A stretch of DNA of 64,000 nucleotides from Tamaricihabitans halophyticus (GTDB lineage Bacteria; Actinomycetota; Actinomycetes; Mycobacteriales; Pseudonocardiaceae): positions 186,001 to 250,000 of the forward strand of contig NZ_SLXQ01000007.1 of the NCBI RefSeq assembly GCF_004340875.1. Reading direction: 5' to 3'. A program made the translations under genes and the position numbers. The notes under the pieces are model-generated. The model saw only the letters and a program-made list of their open reading frames with translations, did no database searches and had not been told where the DNA came from. Positions 32,422-40,999 of the stretch are shown piece after piece. Every line of letters starts with the position of its first letter. Position 1 is the stretch's first letter.

Positions 32422-32625
32422 CCGCAACGAGACTTGCCAAGTGGAGATACGGTGCAAGTAGCGGCGCCCCGAGCCTGGTTGGCCAGCCGGCTACCAGCAG
32501 TCCCCCGAGCGGGCGTAAATCACAAAGTTCCCCCGAAAGGCGGCGTCATATTCGACCCGTCACAGTCTCTCTCCAGGGAAAGGCAGTCGCGTCCAACAGA
32601 AGAACTCACCCGCAGAAATTTGTAG
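32422..32625. other. Non-coding stretch downstream of tdk
   Basis: The 328-bp gap between tdk and rbpA is the longest without a gene in the window. In this first two-thirds I see no convincing gene, RNA or terminator; the remainder holds the rbpA promoters and a nested dyad, described separately. Confidence 0.5.
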
Positions 32626-32654
32626 TTGAGCGGTGAATCATGTCACGGTATGCA
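32626..32654 (+). promoter_or_regulatory. Candidate housekeeping promoter of rbpA
   Basis: TTGAGC (32626-32631) and TATGCA (32649-32654) are separated by 17 bp, good -35/-10 matches. The -10 falls inside the left arm of the 13-bp inverted repeat 32644-32706. A transcript from here would start near 32661 and have a leader of about 90 nt. Confidence 0.5.
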
Positions 32655-32706
32655 ACTGCGGCCGGTACCGGGAATCCTGCGGTACCGTCGCGCGTTGCAT
32701 ACCGTG
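32644..32706. repeat. Nested inverted repeat over the rbpA promoters
   Basis: Outer arms CACGGTATGCAAC (32644-32656) and GTTGCATACCGTG (32694-32706) are a perfect 13-bp inverted repeat. Inside, the 8-bp palindrome CGGTACCG occurs twice, at 32663-32670 and 32680-32687, placed symmetrically with 6 nt to each outer arm and 9 nt between them. Left arm and inner copies bracket the SigR -35 element; the right arm contains its -10 GTT. It is probably a multi-site operator; a cruciform or RNA structure is possible. Confidence 0.7.
32670..32696 (+). promoter_or_regulatory. SigR-type (thiol-stress) promoter of rbpA
   Basis: GGGAAT (32670-32675), an 18-bp spacer and GTT (32694-32696) match exactly the GGAAT-N18-GTT promoters read by actinobacterial SigR/SigH. 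rbpA is known as a SigR-regulon gene in Streptomyces, which supports the assignment. The expected start would be about 45 nt before the rbpA ATG. Confidence 0.75.
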
Positions 32707-32749
32707 AGCATCACCCGGGCTCAGCTTGAGCCGATGGAAAGGAAGCACC

Positions 32750-33094
32750 ATGGCCGACCGTGTTCTCCGTGGAAGCCGACTCGGGGCGGTCAGCTACGAG
32801 ACCGACCGAAACCATGACTTGGCGCCCCGTCGCACCGTCCGGTACGCGTGCCCAAAGGACCACGACTTCGAAGTGCCGTTCTCGGATGACGCCGAGATCC
32901 CTTCGGTGTGGGAGTGCCGCCTACACGGCAGCGAGTCCAAGATCATCGACGGTAGCCAGCAAGAGGAGAAGAAGGGCAAACCGCCGAGGACGCACTGGGA
33001 CATGCTCCTGGAGCGTCGGTCGATTCCCGAGCTGGAAGACCTGCTCACGGAACGTCTCGAAGAGCTGAAGGGACGGCGCAGCCGCTCCGCCTAG
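32750..33094 (+). CDS. rbpA: RNA polymerase-binding protein RbpA
   Basis: A 114-residue actinobacterial transcription factor that binds the principal sigma factor and RNA polymerase and stabilises the open complex. The family features are plain: D-R-V-L-R-G-S-R-L-G-A-V-S-Y-E-T-D-R at the N-terminus, the central core Y-A-C-P-K-D-H-D-F-E-V-P-F with W-E-C-R-L-H-G (cysteines that hold zinc in some members), and the C-terminal R-T-H-W-D-M-L-L-E-R-R-S-I-P-E-L sigma-interaction helix. AAAGGAAG precedes the ATG. A SigR-type promoter, a second promoter and a nested dyad lie upstream; a strong terminator follows. Confidence 0.97.
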   Translation: MADRVLRGSRLGAVSYETDRNHDLAPRRTVRYACPKDHDFEVPFSDDAEIPSVWECRLHGSESKIIDGSQQEEKKGKPPRTHWDMLLERRSIPELEDLLTERLEELKGRRSRSA

Positions 33095-33106
33095 CACGAT
33101 CACGAG

Positions 33107-33154
33107 GACAGAACCCACGACGGCGGTGTGCGCGGTCGTGGGTTCTGTCTTTTC
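33107..33154 (+). terminator. Intrinsic terminator of rbpA
   Basis: A 15-bp perfect stem runs from GACAGAACCCACGAC (33107-33121) to GTCGTGGGTTCTGTC (33135-33149), with a 13-nt loop, followed by TTTTC. This is a textbook Rho-independent terminator 12 bp after the rbpA stop, and may also serve the convergent ppm1 gene. Confidence 0.9.
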
Positions 33155-33180
33155 TGGTTCGTGCGTGATCGCCAGCTGCG

Positions 33181-33945
33181 TCAGTGCCAGTACAGGCGTT
33201 TGAGCTGGCCGAACCGATGCCGTAGACCCCAGCCGGTGAGCTTCAGCAATGCCTCCCGGACGACCGCGAGGTCCATCTTCGACTCCCCCGTCTCGCGTTC
33301 GGTGAAGGTAATGGGCACCTCGACGACCTCGAAGTCCGCGCGGACCGTTCGCCAGGCAAGGTCGATCTGGAAGCAGTAGCCGTGCGAGGTGACCTCGTCC
33401 AATGCGAGCGTTTCCAACACCGTGCGGCGATAGGCGCGAAAACCGGCGGTCACGTCGTTGATCTCGACGCCGAGCATGATCTTGGCGAAGATGTTCGCGC
33501 CAACGGAAAGTAGCTCACGGCGGCGCGGCCAGTTCACCACTTTGCCGCCAGGGACATAACGAGAACCGATCACCAGGTCGGCGTCGGTCAACGCGTCCAG
33601 CAGCCTGGGCAGGTCTTCCGGCGCGTGCGAGCCGTCCGCGTCCATCTCCACGATCGTCGCGTAGTCCCGCTCAAGGCCCCACCGGAAGCCGGCGATATAC
33701 GCCGCGCCGAGTCCGGCCTTTTCCGTGCGGTGCAGGATATGAATTCGTTGGTCCTTCGCGGCGAGCTTGTCCACGAACTCGCCGGTGCCGTCCGGGCTGC
33801 CGTCGTCGACGACCAGCACATGTGCATCCGGTAGGGCGGTGTGCAGCCGCTCGAGGGCCACGCCGATGTTGTCCCGCTCGTTGTACGTCGGGATTACCAC
33901 CAGCACCGGGTCGACCTCACTACGGTCCCTCGGCTGGTCTGTCAT
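33181..33945 (-). CDS. ppm1: Polyprenol monophosphomannose synthase
   Basis: A 254-residue GT2 glycosyltransferase that moves mannose from GDP-mannose to polyprenyl phosphate, making the donor for protein mannosylation and for lipoglycan assembly outside the membrane. It shows [22 protein letters not shown], the metal motif M-D-A-D-G-S-H and [10 protein letters not shown], all diagnostic of DPM1-like enzymes. There is no membrane anchor. Its start overlaps the end of lnt by four bases; in mycobacteria the two are fused in one protein, here they are separate but coupled. It converges on rbpA. Confidence 0.93.
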   Translation of the reverse strand: MTDQPRDRSEVDPVLVVIPTYNERDNIGVALERLHTALPDAHVLVVDDGSPDGTGEFVDKLAAKDQRIHILHRTEKAGLGAAYIAGFRWGLERDYATIVEMDADGSHAPEDLPRLLDALTDADLVIGSRYVPGGKVVNWPRRRELLSVGANIFAKIMLGVEINDVTAGFRAYRRTVLETLALDEVTSHGYCFQIDLAWRTVRADFEVVEVPITFTERETGESKMDLAVVREALLKLTGWGLRHRFGQLKRLYWH

Positions 33946-35693
33946 TCCTGCCCTCCTCGCCGGCGCGCCGAACGCGTGCCGGTGTTCGATTCATCGTCCT
34001 GCCCGCGATCATGCTGATCCGACGTGCGCCGCGCATGCCAACGGGTGCGTAGCCAGCCTCCAAGAACGCCGCCGAGCGCGAGCAGGCCGCCACCGGTGAG
34101 AGCCAGCTCCGGTGCTTTCCCCAACCGATCGGAAAGCGTAACTTGCGAGCGCAGCGGCACGTCGGCCGCCAGTGTCGTAGCGGTGTACAACTCAGTCTGG
34201 CTGGCCACCGAACCGTCCGGTCGAACAAAGGCGCTGACCCCGCTCGTCGCCGCGTTGATCACCGCTCGGTCGTGTTCGACGGCGCGTACCCGCGACATGG
34301 CGAGCTGCTGGTAGCTCATTTCGGTATCGCCGAACCACGCGTTGTTCGTAGGTACCAGCAGCAGTTTCGCACCCGCCTCGACCGCCTCGGCTGGTATCGC
34401 GTCGTAGGCGATCTCGTAGCAGATGGCGAGGCCGAGTTCGGTGCCCGCGGTGCGTACCAGGCCAGGTTCGGTGCCGGGTGTCATATCGGTGTCGCGGTCC
34501 AGAAACGGGGTGAACCAGCCGGCGATGTTCCGGAACGGGATGTACTCGGAGAACGGCACGAGCTCCTGTTTGGCGTAGCTCGCGACTTGGCCAGCACCGG
34601 GCTCGACGGCCACCACGGTATTGCGCACGCTGCCGTCCGCGCCGTAGGCCAATGCGCCACTCAGCAATGGGGCGCCGAGTCGATCGGCGTAATCCGCCAG
34701 CTGTGCCGCTGTGTTGCCACCAGGGTGGAGGCGAGCACTGCTCTCAGGAAGGAGCACCAGATCCGGCTGCGGTTGTGCGCCGGTGCGGATGTCGCGCAGC
34801 AGCCGTTCCAAGCCGGCTTGGTGATTGGCCCAGATGGTGTCGCCCTCAGCTAGCAGGTCAATGCCCACGTTCGGGGCGTTGCCCTGGACCACGGCGACGC
34901 GTAGGCCACCGTCGGTGGCTCCGGCGTTCAGGCTTGGCAGGAGCAGCCCGCCCGCGAGCAGCGGGGTGATGAGCATGATGCCGGCAGGTATGTCCGAGCG
35001 GCGTGGTCGGATACCGGGGCGCGGGCGACCTCGCCACACGAGCGCCGCCGCGGCCGCGCCGAGGAGCACGACGGTAAAGCCAAGTAGGGCGGTGCCACCG
35101 ATCGAGACAAGTGGCAGCAGTACGCCGTCGGCTTGGCTGTAGGCGAGTTCACTCCACGGGAACCCGTTCAGCGGGAATCGGGCGCGCAGTGCTTCGCCAG
35201 CCACGAAGATCATCGCCATCCACAACGGCGCGAGCGGCAGTTTGCTCACGGCCGCCATGGCGGCGACCGCCACGGCGATCAGCAGCGCACAGATCAGGCT
35301 CAGCGCCAGCCACGGTCCGATCCCGAACCGCACGGACAGAAAATCATCGAGCCATTTCAGCAGTAGTAGCTGCCAGACGCTAGCGAACACCAGCCCATAC
35401 CCGAACCCAGCACGAGCCTTTCTGCCCCAGATGACCGCGCATAATCCGAGGAAGGCGATGGGCGCCAACCACCACAGGGTGCGTGGGGGGAACGCAAGGT
35501 AGAGCACTGCTCCGCTGACAAGCGCGATAGCGCTGCGGATGAGCACTGCCGTGGACAGCCGGAATCTGGTTCGTGTGCCGGACCGGGTGCTGAGCGGCGC
35601 GCTGGTATCGGCTGTGGGCACGGCGGACAGCCTAGGCGTGGGTCTGCTAGCTGGCTGTGTGGTGTCCACGGCCGTGTCGCGAGCGCTGTTCAA
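33942..35693 (-). CDS. lnt: Apolipoprotein N-acyltransferase
   Basis: A 583-residue membrane enzyme that N-acylates the lipidated cysteine of lipoproteins. About seven to eight hydrophobic segments occupy residues 50-245, followed by an extracytoplasmic nitrilase domain with the catalytic triad: Glu in L-P-E-S-S-A-R, Lys in [14 protein letters not shown] and Cys in [10 protein letters not shown] last membrane segment ([15 protein letters not shown]) precedes a basic tail. TTG 35693 is the farthest start; GTG 35669 is an alternative. It is coupled to ppm1. Confidence 0.93.
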   Translation of the reverse strand: MNSARDTAVDTTQPASRPTPRLSAVPTADTSAPLSTRSGTRTRFRLSTAVLIRSAIALVSGAVLYLAFPPRTLWWLAPIAFLGLCAVIWGRKARAGFGYGLVFASVWQLLLLKWLDDFLSVRFGIGPWLALSLICALLIAVAVAAMAAVSKLPLAPLWMAMIFVAGEALRARFPLNGFPWSELAYSQADGVLLPLVSIGGTALLGFTVVLLGAAAAALVWRGRPRPGIRPRRSDIPAGIMLITPLLAGGLLLPSLNAGATDGGLRVAVVQGNAPNVGIDLLAEGDTIWANHQAGLERLLRDIRTGAQPQPDLVLLPESSARLHPGGNTAAQLADYADRLGAPLLSGALAYGADGSVRNTVVAVEPGAGQVASYAKQELVPFSEYIPFRNIAGWFTPFLDRDTDMTPGTEPGLVRTAGTELGLAICYEIAYDAIPAEAVEAGAKLLLVPTNNAWFGDTEMSYQQLAMSRVRAVEHDRAVINAATSGVSAFVRPDGSVASQTELYTATTLAADVPLRSQVTLSDRLGKAPELALTGGGLLALGGVLGGWLRTRWHARRTSDQHDRGQDDESNTGTRSARRRGGQE

Positions 35694-35738
35694 GGATATA
35701 GCGGAGGCACCAGCTCGGCGTGCTTCTACGATGGAGCG

Positions 35739-36596
35739 ATGACCACCGCCGCTGGATCAGCGCTTCCCGTGCGGGTGCGTGCTGCGCTGCGCTGTCCGCT
35801 GTGCGCCGAGTCGCTCGCGGCGGAGTCTGGCGCTGTCAGGTGTACTCATGGTCACGCGTTCGATATCGCCAAGCAGGGTTACGTGAACCTGCTGACTGGT
35901 AAGGGTGCGCCGGGTAGCTCGGACGGCATGGAGATGGTGCGCGCCAGGCAGACCTTCCTGGCATCCGGCCATTACGCTCCTCTGGCCCGGATGCTGGTCG
36001 AACAGCTGCCCGAGCTGGGCGATGGTCTGGTGCTCGATGCTGGCTGTGGTACTGGCTACTACCTGCGCGCGGTGCTGGACGCGAATCCGGACGCGGTGGG
36101 ACTCGCTGGGGACGCGGCCAAGAACGCGGTGCGCTCGGCGACCAGTGGCGCGCCACGCATCGGCGGTGCGGTTTTTGATATCTGGCAGGGCTTGCCGGTC
36201 CAGTCCGGCTCGGTGGCCGCCGTGTTGAACGTGTTTGCCCCGCGTAATCCGCGCGAGTTCCATCGGGTCCTCACCGTGGGTGGGGCGCTGCTCGTGCTCA
36301 CGCCGACCTCGGCGCATCTCGCCGAACTCGTCGATCGGCTCGGACTGCTCTCCGTTGAACAGGGCAAGCTACGGCGTGCGGATGCCGAGCTGACTCCCCT
36401 GCTGTATCCGGCCGGACGGGAACAGCTGCGGTTCACCATGCGGCTGACGCATGCGGAGATCGCGGCGCTGGTCGGTATGGGGCCCACGGCGAGGCATCTG
36501 CCTGAGGACACCATGCGAGGGCGGATCGCCGATCTGGCCGAGCCGGTCGAGGTCGCCGCGGAGGTCGTGCTCTCGGTGTACCGCCGTCGCGGCTAG
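35739..36596 (+). CDS. RlmA/TlrB-type 23S rRNA guanine-N1 methyltransferase family protein
   Basis: A 285-residue protein. The N-terminal zinc finger is R-C-P-L-C-A ... [10 protein letters not shown], followed by A-K-Q-G-Y-V-N-L-L, both diagnostic of RlmA. The methyltransferase fold follows with [17 protein letters not shown] and [13 protein letters not shown]. RlmA enzymes methylate G745 or G748 of 23S rRNA, which in producers can confer macrolide resistance. The ATG at 35739 is in good context. It is divergent from lnt, and its stop shares a CTAG with the convergent kal stop. Confidence 0.9.
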   Translation: MTTAAGSALPVRVRAALRCPLCAESLAAESGAVRCTHGHAFDIAKQGYVNLLTGKGAPGSSDGMEMVRARQTFLASGHYAPLARMLVEQLPELGDGLVLDAGCGTGYYLRAVLDANPDAVGLAGDAAKNAVRSATSGAPRIGGAVFDIWQGLPVQSGSVAAVLNVFAPRNPREFHRVLTVGGALLVLTPTSAHLAELVDRLGLLSVEQGKLRRADAELTPLLYPAGREQLRFTMRLTHAEIAALVGMGPTARHLPEDTMRGRIADLAEPVEVAAEVVLSVYRRRG

Positions 36597-36973
36597 GGCG
36601 CCACGACGGTACCGGTTGCCCTGGTGACCAGCAGTGGTTCGGCGAGTACCCGTGCGGCGGAGCTGCCGCGATCCGGCTCCGCCCGGCACACGACGCGAGC
36701 CTCGAACCGCAGTTCGCGGGAGCGGTTTCCGATTCGAACGAGCGTCGCGGTTGCTTCGAGGACATCGCCAGCCTGGATCGGTGCGAGGAACTCGACCGAG
36801 GAGTAGCCGGCGAAAAGGCCCTCGTCACCGTCGGTTCGGATGCTGAGCTCGGTCGCGACGTCGCCAAACACGCCGAGCCCGTAAGCACCGTCAACCAGAT
36901 TGCCGCCGTAATGTGCATGTGCGTATGGCACATACCGTTTGTGGGTGACGGCGAATCCTTCCACCAAGCTCAC
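36593..36973 (-). CDS. kal: 3-aminobutyryl-CoA ammonia-lyase (Kal), hot-dog fold
   Basis: A 126-residue hot-dog protein, the family length. [42 protein letters not shown] and L-R-F-E-A-R follow the lysine-fermentation Kal pattern. It removes ammonia from L-3-aminobutyryl-CoA to give crotonyl-CoA, the last dedicated step of lysine fermentation. GTG 36973 is set by AGAGGAG seven bases upstream. It is last in the kdd-amidohydrolase-kamD-kamE-kal run, 19 bp after kamE. Confidence 0.87.
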   Translation of the reverse strand: MSLVEGFAVTHKRYVPYAHAHYGGNLVDGAYGLGVFGDVATELSIRTDGDEGLFAGYSSVEFLAPIQAGDVLEATATLVRIGNRSRELRFEARVVCRAEPDRGSSAARVLAEPLLVTRATGTVVAP

Positions 36974-36992
36974 GGTGGGCTCCTCTCGCTGG

Positions 36993-37769
36993 TTACTGCT
37001 CGCTGTCCGTGGATATCGCATGGACCAGGTAGCTGGCTACCTCGCCGGGGGTGGTGCCTTTCGCGAACACCCGATCCACGCCAAGGTCGGCCGCCATTAG
37101 CGGATCGAATCGCGGGCCGCCCGCGACAAGGAGTGGTCGACGTTGCCCCATGGCCTCGGCGAAGGCGGCGGACATCTCTCTGGTGTTCAACAGGTGCGCG
37201 TCGCGTTGGGTGACGACCTGGGATACGAGGACCGCGTCGGCCCGCTCCACTCGCGCGCGTTTCACCAACTGCGGAACGGATACCTGGGCGCCAAGGTTGA
37301 TAACCCGCAGCTCGCGGTAGTACTCGAGGCCCTTGTCGCCCGCGAATCCCTTGATGTTCAGGATCGCGTCGATGCCCACGGTATGCGCGTCGGTGCCGAT
37401 GCAGCCGCCAACCACGACGAGCTTGCGGCGCAGTAGGTTACGCACCGCACTGTTCACCTCAGCGGGGCTGAGTAGCGGGAACTCCCGTTCCACCACACGC
37501 ACGGCGTCCATATCGACGATATGACTCACCTTGCCGTACACCACGAAGAACGTGTACTGCGCGCCCATCGCCTTGGCGTGCACCACCATGGCTGGGTCCA
37601 TCCCCATCTTGTTCGCCAGCTGGAGTGCGGCTGCCTCGGCACGCGGGCCATGGGACAGTGGCAAGGTGAACGACGTCTGCACCATCCCGTCGCCGGTGGT
37701 GTCGCCGTAGGGACGAACGTGCCGCGGCTCGTTGGGCCGCTCCCCGATCGCGTCCTGTTCGTTCGTCAT
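36993..37769 (-). CDS. kamE: Lysine 5,6-aminomutase beta subunit (KamE)
   Basis: A 258-residue cobalamin-binding subunit. G-T-D-A-H-T-V-G (about 126-132) is the D-x-H-x2-G motif whose histidine (H129) replaces the lower axial ligand of adenosylcobalamin. K140 in L-N-I-K-G-F-A-G corresponds to the lysine that anchors PLP in the resting enzyme of Acetoanaerobium. The C-terminal half is the Rossmann B12 domain ([23 protein letters not shown]). It migrates the terminal amino group of beta-lysine from C6 to C5. Start and kamD stop overlap (TAATG), giving 1:1 coupling. Confidence 0.95.
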   Translation of the reverse strand: MTNEQDAIGERPNEPRHVRPYGDTTGDGMVQTSFTLPLSHGPRAEAAALQLANKMGMDPAMVVHAKAMGAQYTFFVVYGKVSHIVDMDAVRVVEREFPLLSPAEVNSAVRNLLRRKLVVVGGCIGTDAHTVGIDAILNIKGFAGDKGLEYYRELRVINLGAQVSVPQLVKRARVERADAVLVSQVVTQRDAHLLNTREMSAAFAEAMGQRRPLLVAGGPRFDPLMAADLGVDRVFAKGTTPGEVASYLVHAISTDSEQ

Positions 37770-39343
37770 TACGCCGCCCCCGATTCGAAGAAGTCGATCG
37801 CCGGGTTGTGATAGCCATCGTCCTTAGCGACGACTCCCCCTGCTCCCTTACCGCCATCGGCTGGGCGTTTCATCAACCCGAAAGTGCCGTTGCCGATCGC
37901 GTCAAGCAGGCCATCTTCGGTGATCCGCCCGAGCAGGTCGACCGCCTCGCCGAGGACCTGCTGAGCCCGTTTGGCAATGAAGCCATCGGGTGCCGGCCGG
38001 AAATCCTCGCGCAGATTGCCGGCGGCATTGCGCACGTAGTGCACATTGGTCAGCGCCAGGTCACGATCGGACAGCCATGGGGTCACCACCGCCTCGGTCA
38101 TCATGCCGACCAGCAGGATCGACTGCTCGGAAAGTACCCCCGCCAGGTTGAAGAACCCGTCGAGCAGGTAGCCCTGGAAGATGTCGCCCGTCATATGTTT
38201 CGTCGGCGGCATCCATTTCAGCGGGGCGTCCGGGAACAACTCCCTGGCGAGTAGCGCGTGGGCCAGTTCGAGGCGGAACGAGTCGGGTATGGCTGGATTG
38301 ATCTCGAAGGCGTGCCCGAGTCCGAGTAGCTCGTCCGGCAACCCGGCTTCATGCGCGAACCGTTCGTTGAGCAACTGCGAGACGGTCACCGTGTGTGCCT
38401 CGTCGACCGCGTCAGCGGTGGTGAGGTAGTTGTCCTCACCCGTATTGATGAGAATGCCGGCGCGCGCGTGTACCTGGCGGGAGAACCGCTGGTCGACAAA
38501 GGTCCGGATCGGGTTGATATCGCGGAACAGGATGCCGTACATGCAGTCGTTGAGCATCATGTCGAGGCGCTCCAGCCCGGCGAGTACGGCCATTTCCGGC
38601 ATACACAGGCCCGACGCGTAGTTGGTCAGCCGGATGTACCTGCCGACCTCTTTGGACACCTCGTCCAGCGCCGCGCGCATGATCCGGAAGTTCTCCTGGG
38701 TGGCGAACGTTCCCGCGAAACCGTGGTGGGTGGCGCCTTCCGGCACGTAGTCCAGTAGCGACTGGCCGGTGGATCGGATGACGGCGATGATGTCGGCGCC
38801 GGCGCGGGCGGCGTTGGTGGCCTGTACGACGTCCTCGTCGATATCGCCGGTGGCCACGATGAGGTACACCCACGGCCGTTGCGGTGGATCACCGATCTTG
38901 CGGATCATACGGTCTCGCTCGGCCCGATTGCGGTCCAACCGCCGGATCCCCGCGCGGACGAGCTTGCGACTGAGGCTCACCGCGCCGCGGCGGGCGTTGC
39001 CGCTCGGGATGGAGTACCGCACCTGGCCAGCCGCCGTGGCCTCAGCGAGTTCCGTCAGGTCCGTATACGAGCCTTCTCGCATCGCGTGACTGACCGGAAG
39101 GAGGACGCCCTGCGCAAGGCCGCAGTGTTCCTGGACGGTGTCCACGACCCGGTTGACCCAGGGCACGTCGCCGGCGCGGTGCGTGGTGTCCGCGCCGACC
39201 ATTCCGGCTAACCGCAGGCTAGCCCGCTCGACGGCGACCGTGGTGTGTGCCGTGGCCAGGTCGATGACCGGTTCGGCGGCACGGGCGGCCAGCTCGCGGG
39301 CCTTGCGTGTCACCTCCGGGTCCAAACCGAGTGTGCTCGTCAC
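37769..39343 (-). CDS. kamD: Lysine 5,6-aminomutase alpha subunit (KamD)
   Basis: A 524-residue TIM-barrel subunit that forms the PLP and cobalamin cleft with KamE. Conserved stretches are G-M-V-G-A-D near the N-terminus, P-V-S-H-A-M-R-E-G-S-Y-T-D, Y-S-I-P-S-G-N-A-R-R-G, A-T-G-D-I-D-E-D-V-V-Q, M-N-D-C-M-Y-G-I-L-F-R-D-I-N, H-A-R-A-G-I-L-I-N-T-G-E-D-N-Y and P-P-T-K-H-M-T-G-D-I-F. Full family length. The substrate is beta-lysine (or D-lysine). It lies downstream of the amidohydrolase gene with a 42-bp gap and is translationally coupled to kamE. Confidence 0.95.
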   Translation of the reverse strand: MTSTLGLDPEVTRKARELAARAAEPVIDLATAHTTVAVERASLRLAGMVGADTTHRAGDVPWVNRVVDTVQEHCGLAQGVLLPVSHAMREGSYTDLTELAEATAAGQVRYSIPSGNARRGAVSLSRKLVRAGIRRLDRNRAERDRMIRKIGDPPQRPWVYLIVATGDIDEDVVQATNAARAGADIIAVIRSTGQSLLDYVPEGATHHGFAGTFATQENFRIMRAALDEVSKEVGRYIRLTNYASGLCMPEMAVLAGLERLDMMLNDCMYGILFRDINPIRTFVDQRFSRQVHARAGILINTGEDNYLTTADAVDEAHTVTVSQLLNERFAHEAGLPDELLGLGHAFEINPAIPDSFRLELAHALLARELFPDAPLKWMPPTKHMTGDIFQGYLLDGFFNLAGVLSEQSILLVGMMTEAVVTPWLSDRDLALTNVHYVRNAAGNLREDFRPAPDGFIAKRAQQVLGEAVDLLGRITEDGLLDAIGNGTFGLMKRPADGGKGAGGVVAKDDGYHNPAIDFFESGAA

Positions 39344-39385
39344 CTGGTTATCCCTTCGCTCGCCGTGGGGCGCGGGCGTCGGCGC

Positions 39386-40999
39386 CTACGCCCCTTCCTG
39401 ATAAATCGTCTCGCCGCGCAACAGCGTGCGCAGGCAGCGCGGTAGTTCGTCCTCGGGCCCGAGTGGCGGCAGCCCGGGCACGCCGGATCGTGGATCGGTC
39501 GACCAGCGCTGTGTCCGCATATCCGGTGCGGCCACCACGAGCTCGGCCGCATCCCAGATGGCGAGGTTCGCCGGCGCGCCCGGCTGCAGGGTGCCGACGA
39601 GTGGATCGCGCAGGCCCGCCGCTCGATACCCGCCCCTGGTGTGCGCCAGAAACGCCGCGCGTGGCGAAAGTCCGGCGCCGCTGGTCCGGTGGTTGACCGC
39701 CGCGCGCACGGTTGCCCACGGGGCGGCCGGGGTCACCGGCGCGTCCGACCCGAACGCGAGCGGTACGCCTGCGGAAGCGAGCTGGGCGAAGGGGTTGAGC
39801 CGCGTTCCCCTTGGCAGCCCCAGCCGCTGTGCGTACAGCCGGTCGGTGCCGCCCCAGGCCTCGTCGAACAGCGGCTGCACGGAGGCGATCACACCCCAGG
39901 ACGCGAGTGCGGCAGCCTGCTGCGCGTCGACCATCTCGGCATGCTCGAGGCGGTGTCCCCGTGAAGCCAGGGCGGGTGTGCCGACGACGGCGGCCGCGCG
40001 TTCGAAGCCCGCGATCGTCTCGGCAACCGCGCCGTCGCCGATCACGTGGAAGCCGGCCTGGACGCCGGCCCGCGTGCAGGCGATCAGGTGGTTGGCGATC
40101 GTTTCGGCGTCCAGATAGCGGGCGCCGTGATTACCGGGGTCATCGGTATAGGGCTCGCGGAGCAAGGCGGTGCGCGAGCCGAGCGCGCCGTCCACGAACA
40201 GATCACCGGCCACTCCGGTGGCGCCGATCTGGCGCGCCTGTTCGAGGCCGCCGGCCTCGCCCCAGTACCCGACGACCTCCGGCACACCCCCGTGCGCGGC
40301 TAGCTCAAGCAGGGCGCGCAGGTCCGCCGCGCCAGAGATATCCGGGCCGGCGCATTCGTGGACGGCCGTCACTCCGACGGAGGCAGCGTGCCGGAGGAAC
40401 GCGCGCTGCGCCGCGTCGCGTTGCGCCAAGGGCAGCGCGTCGAGCGCGGCCCTGCGGAGGTGATGGTGTGCCTGCTTGCGCAGTGGTTCGGTATCCGACC
40501 AGCCGTCCGCGGTACGGGCGGCCGGCGCCCTGTCGAGCAGCGCTGTCGAGGCGAGCGCCGAGTGCGCGTCGATCCGGGACAGATACGCCGGTCTGTTACC
40601 GACCGCGGCATCGAGCTCGGTGCGGCTGGGTGCACGACCTTCCGGCCAGACGGATTCCTGCCAGCCGTGTCCCCAGACCAGGCCATCCGGGTGGCACTGT
40701 GCGTACCTTCGGATGGTGTCCAGGCATTCCGTGAGCGAGGTCGTCTGACTCAGGTCAAGGCCGTGCAGGGCGAGGCCTGCCGTGGTGGCATGGACGTGCG
40801 CGTCGACGAACGACGGCGCGACGAATGCTCCGTTCAGGGTGATGACCTCGTCGGCATCGGCATACAGCGCACGAGCCGGGGCGTCCTGGCCGAGCCAGAC
40901 GATGGTGTCCCCGGTGATAGCCAGTGCGGTCGCGTCCGGGGCGTGTGCGGTGTAGATCCGCCCGCCGAGCAGCAGGGTCGTCTTCGCGGTGGTGTTCAC
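39386..40999 (-). CDS. YtcJ-type metal-dependent amidohydrolase
   Basis: A 537-residue amidohydrolase_3 protein. Metal ligands appear in F-V-D-A-H-V-H-A-T (HxH), H-V-I-G-D-G-A-V and R-L-E-H-A-E-M, with F-G-S-D-A-P-V near the end; G-H-G-W-Q-E-S-V-W is the usual YtcJ element. These enzymes hydrolyse N-acyl or amide bonds; most are unassigned. GTG 40999 overlaps the kdd stop by four bases (GTGA), tying its translation to the lysine pathway. It might process an N-acylated, cyclised or lactam form of an intermediate; that is inference. It occupies the place where the cleavage enzyme Kce would be expected. Confidence 0.88.
   Translation of the reverse strand: MNTTAKTTLLLGGRIYTAHAPDATALAITGDTIVWLGQDAPARALYADADEVITLNGAFVAPSFVDAHVHATTAGLALHGLDLSQTTSLTECLDTIRRYAQCHPDGLVWGHGWQESVWPEGRAPSRTELDAAVGNRPAYLSRIDAHSALASTALLDRAPAARTADGWSDTEPLRKQAHHHLRRAALDALPLAQRDAAQRAFLRHAASVGVTAVHECAGPDISGAADLRALLELAAHGGVPEVVGYWGEAGGLEQARQIGATGVAGDLFVDGALGSRTALLREPYTDDPGNHGARYLDAETIANHLIACTRAGVQAGFHVIGDGAVAETIAGFERAAAVVGTPALASRGHRLEHAEMVDAQQAAALASWGVIASVQPLFDEAWGGTDRLYAQRLGLPRGTRLNPFAQLASAGVPLAFGSDAPVTPAAPWATVRAAVNHRTSGAGLSPRAAFLAHTRGGYRAAGLRDPLVGTLQPGAPANLAIWDAAELVVAAPDMRTQRWSTDPRSGVPGLPPLGPEDELPRCLRTLLRGETIYQEGA

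Noticed and set aside
32434-32625. A short plus-strand frame between tdk and rbpA
   Set aside because: No ribosome-binding site, no conserved character, atypical composition; treated as non-coding.
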